A stretch of DNA of 64,000 nt. Source: Dyella lipolytica. Its GTDB lineage: Bacteria > Pseudomonadota > Gammaproteobacteria > Xanthomonadales > Rhodanobacteraceae. Numbering within the stretch: the stretch's first letter is position 1; every line of letters begins with the position of its first letter. Below the pieces are notes generated by a model, which had not been told where the DNA came from, did no database searches, and saw nothing but the letters and a program-made list of their open reading frames with translations. Positions 6,518 to 14,460 of the stretch are shown here, piece by piece. The position numbers and the translations under genes are program-made. Where the stretch lies: assembly GCF_030160075.1 (NCBI RefSeq), contig NZ_BSNQ01000003.1, positions 1,672,328-1,736,327 on the forward strand, in the 5' to 3' direction.

Positions 6518-7231
6518 TCAATCTTTTGCTTCTATTCGCACCACCGTCATCCGATCGCCAATCAATCTCTCTGTTTTTACAATGATCTTGTCCGAGCCTT
6601 CCGAAGCACTCTCCGTAACTCGCTCGATTAATTTAGGTTCATCAGATTCAACTTGATACGTTTCAAAAATATGAGTGCAACATCCATCCTTAACAATCGT
6701 CCTAACTTTTCCGTTTTCGACAGTAAAGAGTCTGATGCTCCCAACTGTCAGATCGGAATACGCTTGGCTGTAGACATATTTGTGTTCAGCGGCATTGAAT
6801 AAATACACATCAAACGAAGGCCCTCCGTATCCGCCATCTCGACCCGTCCACACAATTAGGTCATCATTCCCATCGCCGTTAACGTCACTTAGTAAAAAGC
6901 TATAAGTGCCACGCTCTCCACCTTCAGTTAACGGACCGTCATACAACGTGTACTTGTTGCTTATGAATACTGCACTTGGCCTGATCACCTGATTGATGTT
7001 TGCAGATGAATTAGTGATGGTCAGCTGCACTCCGCTGTTGCATAGAGATATCTCACCGGTAAAGCTGCTGCAGCCATTTGCTTTCATATTTAGCGTCACA
7101 CCGTCTACGGCGACATTTAGCTCATTTTTTGTAAGCGAGGCGCTCGCGCTAATTGGCGCTCTGGACGTGTCGGCCGCACACGCATGGACTGGGAGTAATG
7201 AAGTCATCCAAATGATCGTCGCGTATTTCAT
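6518..7231 (-). CDS. Secreted XAC2610-like protein
   Basis: The 237-residue protein has a signal peptide (about 1-19) and a mature beta-rich domain. Features are an EF-hand-like calcium loop DVNGDGNDD (116-124), the stretch GGYGGPSFDVYLFN (133-146) and a GCCTHIFE motif (183-190). This order resembles XAC2610-related proteins. In Xanthomonas citri, XAC2610 is a periplasmic inhibitor that protects against a peptidoglycan-hydrolysing type IV secretion effector. Assignment is by motif memory and is moderate. No effector gene is adjacent. The gene is visibly AT-richer than its neighbours, suggesting recent acquisition. A perfect palindrome lies 15 bases past its stop. Confidence 0.6.
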   Translation of the reverse strand: MKYATIIWMTSLLPVHACAADTSRAPISASASLTKNELNVAVDGVTLNMKANGCSSFTGEISLCNSGVQLTITNSSANINQVIRPSAVFISNKYTLYDGPLTEGGERGTYSFLLSDVNGDGNDDLIVWTGRDGGYGGPSFDVYLFNAAEHKYVYSQAYSDLTVGSIRLFTVENGKVRTIVKDGCCTHIFETYQVESDEPKLIERVTESASEGSDKIIVKTERLIGDRMTVVRIEAKD

Positions 7232-7298
7232 CTGTGGCTGTTCCGTTGCGTTTGAGCCCTGACGGCGCAGAGCGTGGTTTATTTAGCTCAAGGGAGCT

Positions 7299-7505
7299 TC
7301 ACACTGTGAGCACCTCATCCTTGACGTAGTACAGGCGGATCATGGTTGGGTGCTGGTCTTGCTTGAAATGACAGCGGACTGCTTCGCGAACCTGATCACG
7401 CAGCTCCTCGTAGGTGTCAGCTTCTGTATAGATGGAGTGATTGAGCGCACGTGCAGTGAGACGGCCATCTGCGGCGTTTTCAACCAGGAATACGATTTCG
7501 CTCAT
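7299..7505 (-). CDS. Small HicB-like antitoxin-fold protein
   Basis: The 68-residue protein (FLVENAADGRLTARALNHSI, then a TYEELRDQVREAV helix) has the beta-beta-beta-alpha-beta pattern of the HicB N-terminal domain and lacks a DNA-binding C-terminus. Close relatives are often mislabelled 2-oxoisovalerate dehydrogenase, but there is no such domain. In other genomes this type is commonly followed by a HicA-like toxin gene. Here nothing open follows on the minus strand before 7231, so the partner appears absent. The ATG at 7505 is a reasonable start. Confidence 0.7.
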   Translation of the reverse strand: MSEIVFLVENAADGRLTARALNHSIYTEADTYEELRDQVREAVRCHFKQDQHPTMIRLYYVKDEVLTV

Positions 7506-7600
7506 GGTGGGCCTGCTCTATCGGGATAATGATGCGACGAACTATGGATGGGCATGACCTCGCCCGTAGGCCACACAAATTGTGGTGGCGCGAAATGGAA

Positions 7601-7622
7601 AAGGCCCCCTTGCGGGGGCCTT
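7601..7622 (-). terminator. Hairpin terminator, stronger on the minus strand
   Basis: AAGGCCCCC (7601-7609) pairs perfectly with 7614-7622 around a four-base loop. On the minus strand the stem is followed by a CCTTTTCC stretch. It would end transcripts coming from the 7700-7861 region. Confidence 0.6.
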
Positions 7623-7626
7623 AGGG

Positions 7627-7693
7627 TTGAGCTGACCAGGGGGTGATCCAGCTCAAGGGTTGCCCACAGAGTGCAAGGGGGCAGACCCTGTGG
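7627..7693. other. Nested inverted repeats at the left edge of the recombinase module
   Basis: TTGAGCTG (7627-7634) is inverted at 7649-7656, and CCACAG (7664-7669) is inverted at 7688-7693. These pairs lie just outside the recombinase gene and are a candidate crossover or attachment region for it. I found no matching copy at the right side by eye, so this is only a suggestion. Confidence 0.25.
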
Positions 7694-7699
7694 ACCTGC

Positions 7700-7861
7700 T
7701 TAGGATGGTGCGAAATCCAAAACAAAGACATCAGCGGATATCTTGATTTGCTGTACGTCTTCACCGTCCAACATAGATGAGGCGCCCTTAATCTCTGTCA
7801 CGACCTGACTGAGACGCGCGAAATTTCGAATTCGATTGACATATGCCTTCGATGGGTCCAT
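7700..7861 (-). CDS. Possible small protein upstream of the recombinase
   Basis: A 53-residue frame starts at the ATG at 7861 (MDPSKAYVNRIRNFARLSQ) and ends at 7700. It has a balanced composition, no membrane segment and no recognised family. Support is limited: it is divergent from the recombinase gene, starts 45 bases from it, and is followed on its own strand by the hairpin at 7601-7622. No clear Shine-Dalgarno is present. It could be a small regulator of the element or a chance frame. Confidence 0.3.
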   Translation of the reverse strand: MDPSKAYVNRIRNFARLSQVVTEIKGASSMLDGEDVQQIKISADVFVLDFAPS

Positions 7862-7906
7862 TGGTGGCGGACCGATTCGCCGCAGAATCCGCAATGGACC
7901 TGGGCA

Positions 7907-9475
7907 ATGAGTACGTTGGGTTATTCGTACGAACCCAACAGCGAGGGTGAAGTCATCCGCGTTGCGCAGTATGTGCGGATGTCTACGGAGCATCAGCAAT
8001 ACTCTACTGAGAACCAGCGTAGCGTTAATGAAGCCTATGCCGCTGCGCATGGCATGGTGATCGTTCGGACCTACGCGGACGACGGCAAGAGCGGACTCAG
8101 GCTCACTGGTCGTCACGCATTGCAGCGACTGTTGAAAGACGTTCAAGCAAGCCCGCTACCTTTCACTTCCCTCTTGGTCTACGACGTTAGCCGTTGGGGA
8201 CGCTTTCAAGATGCCGATGAGAGCGCGTATTACGAATTTCTTTGCCGCCGCGCTGGCGTTAACGTCGAGTATTGCACTGAGCCTTTCGAAAACGACGGCA
8301 CACCGGCGTCTACGCTGATGAAGAGCATCAAGCGCTGGATGGCTGGAGAATATAGTCGTGAACTGTCCAACAAAGTCTTTTATGGACAATCCCGACAGAT
8401 CCGCCTTGGCTTTCACCAGGGAGGTACCGCTGGCTTCGGCCTTAGGCGCCAGCTACTGGACGAACGATGTAGGCCCAAGCTTTTACTCAAACGTGGAGAG
8501 GTAAAAAATCTCAGGACAGAACACGTAAAGCTCGTTCAAGGGCCGCCTAATGAAACAGCCGTGGTCATGCGTATCTACGACATGTTCGTGAGGCAGCGCT
8601 GCACGATGGCCTATATCGCCGAACAACTAAACGGCGAGCGCGTCTGCACTGATTTAGGGCGGACGTGGACACCAACGACCATACGAAGTGTGCTCACCAA
8701 CGAGAAGTACATCGGAAATAGTGTCTACAACAGAACCTCTTTTAAGCTAAAGCATCGGCGCCAAGTAAACAGCCCTGATACGTGGGTTCGCCACGATGGT
8801 GCGTTTGAGGCAGTTATTTCATCAGCGTTATTCGTTCAAGCAAAAGCTATTTTCGCCGAGAAGGCCAAGCGCTTTCCCAAAGAGTTGATGCTAAGTGACC
8901 TTCGCAAACTCTTCGAAAAGGAAGGTTATCTCAGCGCACCACTGATCAACGCTCAAGCGAATATGCCAAAGGCAGCCACCTATAAAACCAGATTTAAAGG
9001 CCTTGTTGACGCCTACGCATTGATTGGCGTTCAACCCACTAAACAACATGCATATGTTCATATCAATCGTGAGCGCCGGCAGGTGCACCACGATTTCGTT
9101 GAGCAACTCTGCGCTGCCCTTGAAGGCGCCGGGGCTAGCGTAGCTATCCGAGACCATCATCGGCTATTGATCATCAACGACGAACTCACGCTTTGGGTAG
9201 CTGTCGCGCGTCGCTATGACATGTGTGGCCGCATACCTCGTTGGCGATCCTGGCCGTGCTACCCGACCGAGTGCGATATCGCCGTCATCATGCGTGTAGG
9301 GCCGGATAACAGAACTGCGATGGATTACTACATCTTTCCGGGCATCGATCTACCTGCCCGCGTTATTGCGTTGGCCGAGGACCATAACGAACTAGGTATC
9401 GATACCTATCGGTTCCAGTCGCTGGAACCATTGCTCGATATCGCCAGAAGGGGGCCATTAGCCAAGTTGCCCTGA
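7907..9475 (+). CDS. Large serine recombinase
   Basis: The 522-residue protein has an N-terminal resolvase/invertase catalytic domain (about 18-165) with the nucleophile Ser26 in YVRMSTEHQ and the DVSRWGRF motif (93-100) carrying active-site Arg residues. A Recombinase DNA-binding domain follows (about 175-300: GFGLRR, then NEKYIGNSVYNR). The long C-terminal extension (about 310-522) lacks the usual zinc-ribbon pattern of phage integrases. Such enzymes integrate or excise DNA by double-strand exchange through a phosphoserine link. No good Shine-Dalgarno precedes the ATG at 7907. It is followed after 18 bases by two ParB-type genes, so the three form one module. The module is AT-richer than the flanking core genes. 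Confidence 0.92.
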   Translation: MSTLGYSYEPNSEGEVIRVAQYVRMSTEHQQYSTENQRSVNEAYAAAHGMVIVRTYADDGKSGLRLTGRHALQRLLKDVQASPLPFTSLLVYDVSRWGRFQDADESAYYEFLCRRAGVNVEYCTEPFENDGTPASTLMKSIKRWMAGEYSRELSNKVFYGQSRQIRLGFHQGGTAGFGLRRQLLDERCRPKLLLKRGEVKNLRTEHVKLVQGPPNETAVVMRIYDMFVRQRCTMAYIAEQLNGERVCTDLGRTWTPTTIRSVLTNEKYIGNSVYNRTSFKLKHRRQVNSPDTWVRHDGAFEAVISSALFVQAKAIFAEKAKRFPKELMLSDLRKLFEKEGYLSAPLINAQANMPKAATYKTRFKGLVDAYALIGVQPTKQHAYVHINRERRQVHHDFVEQLCAALEGAGASVAIRDHHRLLIINDELTLWVAVARRYDMCGRIPRWRSWPCYPTECDIAVIMRVGPDNRTAMDYYIFPGIDLPARVIALAEDHNELGIDTYRFQSLEPLLDIARRGPLAKLP

Positions 9476-9493
9476 CCCGAAGGAGGGCCATTC

Positions 9494-10372
9494 ATGCATA
9501 CCGTCACCATGAATCCGACGAAGCACATTAACGTGCCCAATCCACGGGTGCGAAATCGGCGTATTCATCAGCAGATGATCGATAACATCGCTTTGGTGGG
9601 CCTAAAGCGCCCCATCACCGTGACTCGAAGTAACGAGGCCGATTCACCCACCAAATTCGATCTTGTGTGCGGTCAGGGCCGGCTTGAAGCCTATATGCAG
9701 TTGAGCTGGCCTGAGATCCCTGCGTTCGTCGTTGATGCCAAGGAAGACGACTGCTTGTTGATGGGTCTTGTCGAAAACATCGCAAGACGCACACCGTCGG
9801 CTCGTGAGTTGATGAAGGCCATCGAAACGCTTAGGCAGCGCGGCTACGGCGAAAGCGCTATCGCAACCAAACTTGGGGTGACGTACAGCTGGGTCAATAT
9901 GTTGACCCAGCTGATGAACCATGGCGAAGAGCGCCTTGTAGACGCCGTCGAATTGGGTCTGATGCCCGTTGCCTTAGCCGTGGATATTTCACGTAGCGAT
10001 GAGCCGGGGGAGCAACAAGCGCTGACCGATGCATACGCCCAAGGCTTGAAGGGGCGCAAGCTAAGTGCCGTTCGCAAGATTCTTCAACAACGCGCCCAAT
10101 ACGGTAAAGCCACCCACAAAACTGGCCGAAAGTCCGTGGGTCAGCCTCGACTCACGCCTAGCTATTTACGGGAGATCTACCGGAAGGAAGTTGAAAAGCA
10201 GACTCTGATGAAGCGGAAGTTGGACTTTACGCACAGCAAAGTCATGTTCGTGGTCCAGGCTCTTTCGACCCTACGCGAAGATAAGGATTTCATGGATCTC
10301 GTCGAGAAAGAAGGATTAAACACCCTTCCCCTCGCACTATCCCAGCGACTGAATTCAGGCGGTGCGCCATGA
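9494..10372 (+). CDS. ParB/RepB-type protein 1 of the recombinase module
   Basis: The 292-residue protein has a ParB N-terminal domain with the nucleotide-binding motifs GQGRLEA (60-66) and ENIAR (94-98). A helix-turn-helix follows (about 118-141: YGESAIATKLGVTYSWVNMLTQL is its span), then a C-terminal RepB-like region (about 190-290). ParB proteins bind a centromere-like site and CTP and act with ParA, but no parA is present, so partitioning is unlikely. A role in regulation or in recombination-site architecture is more plausible. AAGGAGGGCC upstream supports the start at 9494. It overlaps the next gene by four bases (ATGA). Confidence 0.88.
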   Translation: MHTVTMNPTKHINVPNPRVRNRRIHQQMIDNIALVGLKRPITVTRSNEADSPTKFDLVCGQGRLEAYMQLSWPEIPAFVVDAKEDDCLLMGLVENIARRTPSARELMKAIETLRQRGYGESAIATKLGVTYSWVNMLTQLMNHGEERLVDAVELGLMPVALAVDISRSDEPGEQQALTDAYAQGLKGRKLSAVRKILQQRAQYGKATHKTGRKSVGQPRLTPSYLREIYRKEVEKQTLMKRKLDFTHSKVMFVVQALSTLREDKDFMDLVEKEGLNTLPLALSQRLNSGGAP

Positions 10373-11352
10373 ACGATTCCGCTCACCACTCTCCCAGAGC
10401 CCTAGCCGCCGCCTTCGAGAGCCAAACCCGCGTCATAGCGGTGAAGAACATCATTCCTCTTAAGGCCTTCGACAAAGAGATCAAGCAAAGCCGGCGCTAC
10501 CATCAAATAAGGGCATCCTTCGACGCGATTGGTTTCGTGGAATACCCGGTGGTCGTACCCAACCCAAGCGATAGCGAAACGTATTTTTTGCTCGACGGTC
10601 TTCTACGCCTGCATGTTCTACAGGATCGCAAGATCACCGAGGTTGAATGCCTCGTGGCGACCGATGAAGAGGCCTATACGTATAACAAGCACGTCAACCG
10701 CCTTGCTCCCGTGCAAGAACATCACATGATTGTGCGTGCTGTGTCGCGTGGAGTATCGATGGAGCGAATCTCCCAGGCGCTCGACCTGGAGCCCGTCTCG
10801 GTACGCCGCCGCATTCGCTTGCTGGATGGCATTTGTCCCGAAGTGGCGCGACTGCTTGAGGACAAACATTGCCCGCTAGTGATCTTCGAACTGATCAAAC
10901 ACATGACCCCACCCCGACAGACGGAGGCGGCGGAGCTGATGGTCGGACAGAGTAACTACACCGTCGTGTTCGCCAGGGCTCTCCTCGCGGCAACGCCACC
11001 CGACCAGCTAACACCAGCGCGAATGACCAAGAGCGTACTCAGTAACGTGACCCGCGAAGACATCGCACGTCTGGAGCGGGAACTCGCGACAACTCAGCAG
11101 CGCACGCGCTCCGTGGAAGAAGGCTACGGGATCGATAACCTGACTCTCACGGTGACGAAGACCTATCTCGCCAAGCTGTTGCGGAACTCCCCTATCAGCG
11201 CATGGCTAGGCAAGAACCGGCCCGATTTCCTCGCCGAATTTCAGTCCATCGCGGAAATCAGCAGCTTAAATGTCGCCAATCCCATTGCGGGCTCAATAAC
11301 CGGCATGAAACCAACATCCAAAAGGGCGGTTCACCGACAACCTTTAGCTTGA
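10369..11352 (+). CDS. ParB/RepB-type protein 2 of the recombinase module
   Basis: The 327-residue protein is a diverged ParB-like domain. DGLLRL (76-81) replaces the usual G-R-RLxA signature and NKHVNRLAPVQE (106-117) replaces the ENxxR motif. A helix-turn-helix-like segment follows (about 122-145) and then a RepB-type C-terminal domain. Loss of the canonical motifs suggests weak or no CTP binding. It is translationally coupled to the first ParB gene and probably forms a heteromeric complex with it. Pairs of canonical and diverged ParB proteins behind a serine recombinase recur in proteobacterial islands as far as I recall. Confidence 0.82.
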   Translation: MNDSAHHSPRALAAAFESQTRVIAVKNIIPLKAFDKEIKQSRRYHQIRASFDAIGFVEYPVVVPNPSDSETYFLLDGLLRLHVLQDRKITEVECLVATDEEAYTYNKHVNRLAPVQEHHMIVRAVSRGVSMERISQALDLEPVSVRRRIRLLDGICPEVARLLEDKHCPLVIFELIKHMTPPRQTEAAELMVGQSNYTVVFARALLAATPPDQLTPARMTKSVLSNVTREDIARLERELATTQQRTRSVEEGYGIDNLTLTVTKTYLAKLLRNSPISAWLGKNRPDFLAEFQSIAEISSLNVANPIAGSITGMKPTSKRAVHRQPLA

Positions 11353-11590
11353 CGTTGGAGTGGGTGCGCTTTAGTTTTGCCCCGTCGCTGCCAAATCAGC
11401 GACCGGGTGTAGGAACCCGATTTACCACGGCGCAATGCGCCGACCGGCGCTTTTTCTTTGCGCTAGCACTCCCGCGTTCATGGCGGGCGTGTCGGGCAGG
11501 CTTCGGCCTGGCCGGGTCTCGTGGTACCGGTTTCCTACCCTGGCACGTCCGCCGCCCGCGCTCGTGCGGGTGGCGGCTACCCGTCGCGCA
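11353..11590 (+). ncRNA. Structured GC-rich RNA-like leader (C4-antisense-RNA-like?)
   Basis: About 240 non-coding bases between parB2 and the small gene are packed with stem-loops. CGGCGCA (11428-11434) pairs with 11436-11442, CCCGC (11471-11475) with 11483-11487, and CAGGC (11497-11501) with 11506-11510 around a stable TTCG loop. GCCGCCCGC (11551-11559) pairs with 11566-11574 with one wobble. The CACTCCCGCGTTCATGGCGG stretch recalls the region upstream of ash-type genes in P4-like prophages, where C4/CI antisense RNAs lie. That link is from memory. A structured cis-acting leader for the gene at 11603 is the conservative reading. Confidence 0.4.
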
Positions 11591-11602
11591 AAGGAGCGTT
11601 CG

Positions 11603-11893
11603 ATGAAAGAGAAAGCCCCAGGAGCCTGGCTCACCCTCCAAACCAGTTACTACCCTGCCCCCGTCGGCAGCCCGCTCGACCTGCTGAGTGATTCCTACAT
11701 GCTGCTGGAATGCGCTCAAGGTATCGTCCATCTCATGCGGAATGCACTACAACTCTCCCCCTGCGTCGACGCGCGCTCGCTAACGCTTGCGCTAAAAGGC
11801 GTCGAAACGCTTATGGAAATGAGTGCAGGCTCCACCGAAGCGGCCCATGTACGCTTCGAGCAGATCGGGGACGGCTGGGTCACAAGCCACTAA
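11603..11893 (+). CDS. Small protein, DUF3077-like
   Basis: The 96-residue protein consists of two or three predicted helices (LDLLSDSYMLLECAQGIVHL, then SLTLALKGVETLMEMSAG). This resembles the small DUF3077 proteins of pseudomonads in length and in the spacing of the SxLLxCA-like segment, but the similarity is weak. AAGGAG at 11591-11596 with a six-base spacing fixes the ATG at 11603. It follows the structured leader and ends the recombinase module. The palindrome at 11900-11932 probably terminates it. Confidence 0.6.
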   Translation: MKEKAPGAWLTLQTSYYPAPVGSPLDLLSDSYMLLECAQGIVHLMRNALQLSPCVDARSLTLALKGVETLMEMSAGSTEAAHVRFEQIGDGWVTSH

Positions 11894-11899
11894 AGTACC

Positions 11900-11932
11900 G
11901 GTCAGAGTCGTGCTTCGGAAATGACTCTGACC
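11900..11932. repeat. GGTCAGAGTC palindrome, copy 6, acting as terminator
   Basis: A perfect 10-bp stem pairs 11900-11909 with 11923-11932 and is followed by TCTTTTCT. It is the GTCAGAGT core of the dispersed family with a different loop (TTCG inside). A lone arm of the same type (AAATGACTCTGCCCC) recurs at about 13461-13475 after atoE. Confidence 0.8.
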
Positions 11933-12025
11933 TCTTTTCTCTGGCAACGTTTTAAGACCTTCGCCTAATTGCCCGCACGACTGGCACCTCTCATCATGTC
12001 GTCAGATATCTGGGAGGAACCGGCA

Positions 12026-13438
12026 ATGCATAAGGACAACGAACGAGGATTGGCGCGTTTCGCAATGCAATGCACCCTGTGGGCGGAACGGTGGTTTCCC
12101 GACGCATGGGTGTTTGCGGCGCTGGGGGTGCTGGTGGTCGCGCTGGCAGCGTTGGGTTTTGGCGCCACGCCGAAGGCCGCCGTGAGTGCATTCGGTGACG
12201 GCTTCTGGAGCCTGATCCCATTCACGATGCAAATGGCGTTTGTGGTGATCGGTGGTTATGTCGTGGCCACGGCACCGCTGGTTGCACGCCTTATCGATCT
12301 TCTGGCGCGTGTGCCGCGCAGTGGACGTGGTGCGATCTGTTATGTCGGATTGATCAGCATGCTGGCGTCGTTGCTGTCATGGGGTTTTTCTCTGGTGTTT
12401 GGTGGCCTGCTGGTGCGCGCGCTGGCACGACGCGAAGAATTGCACATGGATTACCGCGCAGCAGGCGCCGCGGCGTATCTCGGCCTAGGCGCCGTGTGGG
12501 CGATGGGATTGTCTTCGTCGGCTGCGCAGCTGCAGGCGAACCCGGCGAGCATGCCGCCGGGGTTGTTGAAGATCACGGGTGTGCTGCCTTTCAGTCAGAC
12601 GATTTTTCTGTGGCAGTCGATCGCGCTGACGAGTGTGCTAATCGCGGTGTCGCTACTGATCTGCTGGTTCACTGCGCCATCGAAAGACAATGCACGCACC
12701 GCGCAGGATTTTGGCGTGACGGAAACAGCCACACCGGCACTACCGCCGCGCAGTCGGCCGGGCGAGTGGCTGGAATACAGCCCGCTGCTGTCGCTGCTGA
12801 TCGGACTGCTCGGTTTCGGCTGGCTCGCTTATGAATTCGCGAGCAAGCCGGCGGTGACGGCTATTGCGAATCTCAACACGTACAACCTTTTGTTTCTCAC
12901 CGTTGGCCTGGTGCTGCACTGGCGGCCGCGTAGCTTTCTCAATGCGGTGTCGCGTGCGGTGCCGAGTACGGCCGGCGTGCTGATCCAATTTCCGCTGTAT
13001 GGCGGTATCGCGGCATTACTTACGCACGCACCGGGCTTCGGCGATGAAACGCTGGCGCATCGGTTGTCCGGGATGTTCGTGCACATCGCCTCCACCGACA
13101 CATTTACGCTGGTGATGGGTGCTTACTCCGCCGTGCTTGGTTTCTTTGTGCCATCGGGCGGCGGAAAGTGGCTGGTCGAAGCACCCTACGTGATGCAGGC
13201 AGCGAACGACCTGCATGTGCATCTGGGCTGGGCCGTGCAGGTTTACAACGCCGCCGAAGCGCTGCCGAATCTGATCAACCCCTTCTGGATGCTGCCGCTG
13301 CTTGGTGTGCTCGGGTTGAAGGCGCGCGATGTGGTCGGCTTCACCTTCATGCAGATGCTGGTGCATGTGCCACTGGTGCTGGGCCTGTTGTGGCTGCTTG
13401 GCCGTACGCTTACTTATGTACCGCCGATGATGCCTTGA
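12026..13438 (+). CDS. atoE: Short-chain fatty acid transporter (AtoE family)
   Basis: The 470-residue inner-membrane protein has about 11-12 hydrophobic segments spread over its length and matches the AtoE short-chain fatty-acid permease family. Features are the N-terminal WAERWFPDAWVFA, the SWGFSLVFGGLLVRALAR stretch and the C-terminal FFVPSGGGKWLVEAPYV block. The family imports acetoacetate, butyrate and similar acids by ion coupling. GGGAGG at 12012-12017 with an eight-base spacing selects the ATG at 12026 over the upstream in-frame ATGs. No ato catabolic genes are adjacent, but the window encodes acetoacetate-producing leucine degradation and an isobutyryl-CoA mutase. Confidence 0.92.
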   Translation: MHKDNERGLARFAMQCTLWAERWFPDAWVFAALGVLVVALAALGFGATPKAAVSAFGDGFWSLIPFTMQMAFVVIGGYVVATAPLVARLIDLLARVPRSGRGAICYVGLISMLASLLSWGFSLVFGGLLVRALARREELHMDYRAAGAAAYLGLGAVWAMGLSSSAAQLQANPASMPPGLLKITGVLPFSQTIFLWQSIALTSVLIAVSLLICWFTAPSKDNARTAQDFGVTETATPALPPRSRPGEWLEYSPLLSLLIGLLGFGWLAYEFASKPAVTAIANLNTYNLLFLTVGLVLHWRPRSFLNAVSRAVPSTAGVLIQFPLYGGIAALLTHAPGFGDETLAHRLSGMFVHIASTDTFTLVMGAYSAVLGFFVPSGGGKWLVEAPYVMQAANDLHVHLGWAVQVYNAAEALPNLINPFWMLPLLGVLGLKARDVVGFTFMQMLVHVPLVLGLLWLLGRTLTYVPPMMP

Positions 13439-13558
13439 GTGAGAGCTACCCTGCAGATGGAAATGACTCTGCCCCCCTCCCCTTTCTGCGATGAATCATC
13501 TACAACCGTATTGCCGCCAATCCCGATGTGCTTAACGCATGATTTAACGGTAGGCAAT

Positions 13559-14215
13559 TTACACGCCGTGTTGCTCAATAAAGCCTGGCAGGAAATACAG
13601 GAGGGCGTTGACTGTCTCAACAGATACTTCGTGCCACTGAGCATGAAGTGCGGCGTTCCTGAGATCTTTGTACGCCAGCAGTTGACCTTTGGTGGCTTTC
13701 GTAATTTTGTTTTCTTTGAAAAGCTCAGTAGTCACTATGCTGAATTCTTGATTGGCAAGGCTTTGAAGTCCATGTTTGATCGCAAGACGCTTAACTGAGT
13801 CTTCAAGAACGATGCAAAGAAGAGCGGCCGCAACATCTTTGGCATTCTCAGCTATGGCGTTTCTTGCCGCCTCAATGAAATCGGACTGTACGTCAACAAG
13901 AATCTGCGTACGAAGATCAGCGAGAAGGCCTCCTCTAATAGCCTCGATCGTGCCTCGCAACATACCCTCAGCCGCACGTAGGTGCGTCAAACTGCGCAAT
14001 GTTGCCACGCCTTTAATACGTTTTGCTATGTCGTGGTTAGGTCCGTAAACGTAATCCACGAGCACGCACACTTCCACCGAAAGTGCCGCGAGTGCGACGC
14101 CATCCTGGAAATGTGCAAAAGTTCGCGGCCCTTCCTTGACCCATGTCTTTGCAACCGGCTCAAATTTGAGCAAAACTTTTTCGATCTTCTGGACCAACAA
14201 ATCCTCTTGCTGCAT
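13559..14215 (-). CDS. HEPN-like protein of unknown function
   Basis: The 218-residue, mostly helical protein has no signal peptide. Near its C-terminus it carries RNAALH (Arg186 to His191), the Rx4-6H signature of HEPN RNases, within a DUF4145-like context (YKDLRNAALHAQW). The N-terminal half contains a short hydrophobic patch (VALAALSVEVCVLVDYVYG) that may be structural. HEPN proteins are frequent RNase effectors in toxin-antitoxin and antiphage systems. The ATG at 14215 is used; an upstream TTG at 14257 with AAAGGA about 12 bases before it would add 14 residues. Base composition is lower in GC than the neighbours. A palindrome (14378-14418) separates it from the next gene. Confidence 0.6.
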   Translation of the reverse strand: MQQEDLLVQKIEKVLLKFEPVAKTWVKEGPRTFAHFQDGVALAALSVEVCVLVDYVYGPNHDIAKRIKGVATLRSLTHLRAAEGMLRGTIEAIRGGLLADLRTQILVDVQSDFIEAARNAIAENAKDVAAALLCIVLEDSVKRLAIKHGLQSLANQEFSIVTTELFKENKITKATKGQLLAYKDLRNAALHAQWHEVSVETVNALLYFLPGFIEQHGV

Positions 14216-14377
14216 CTTTTTCCCTATAAAAAAGGCAGACTCATTCTTAAATGACAAGAAAAAACTCTATCCTTTTTTTGATATTCAATAAATTAACATG
14301 AAGGCGGCCACCGACTTAAATCAATAACATGAGGAAGTCGCAGCCACATTCAATGCCGGCCAAAAGGCCTCGGAAAA

Positions 14378-14418
14378 GGGCCAGAAGTAGTTAAGTTACT
14401 TTAACTACCTCCGCCCCC
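14378..14418. repeat. GGAGGTAGT palindrome, copy 3 (diverged)
   Basis: GGGCCAGAAGTAGTTAAG (14378-14395) faces TTTAACTACCTCCGCCCCC (14400-14418). The inner GTAGTTAA pairs with TTAACTAC, and the outer arm is imperfect. It lies between the two smaller genes of the HerA block and may terminate the upstream pair. Confidence 0.7.
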
Positions 14419-14460
14419 TTTAGGGTTTGGCCCCCTTTAGCGTTTCGCGGGTCTTGTTCA

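Noticed and set aside
7299-7505. 2-oxoisovalerate dehydrogenase label
   Set aside because: A 68-residue HicB-like fold with no thiamine or E1 motif; the name is a propagated error.
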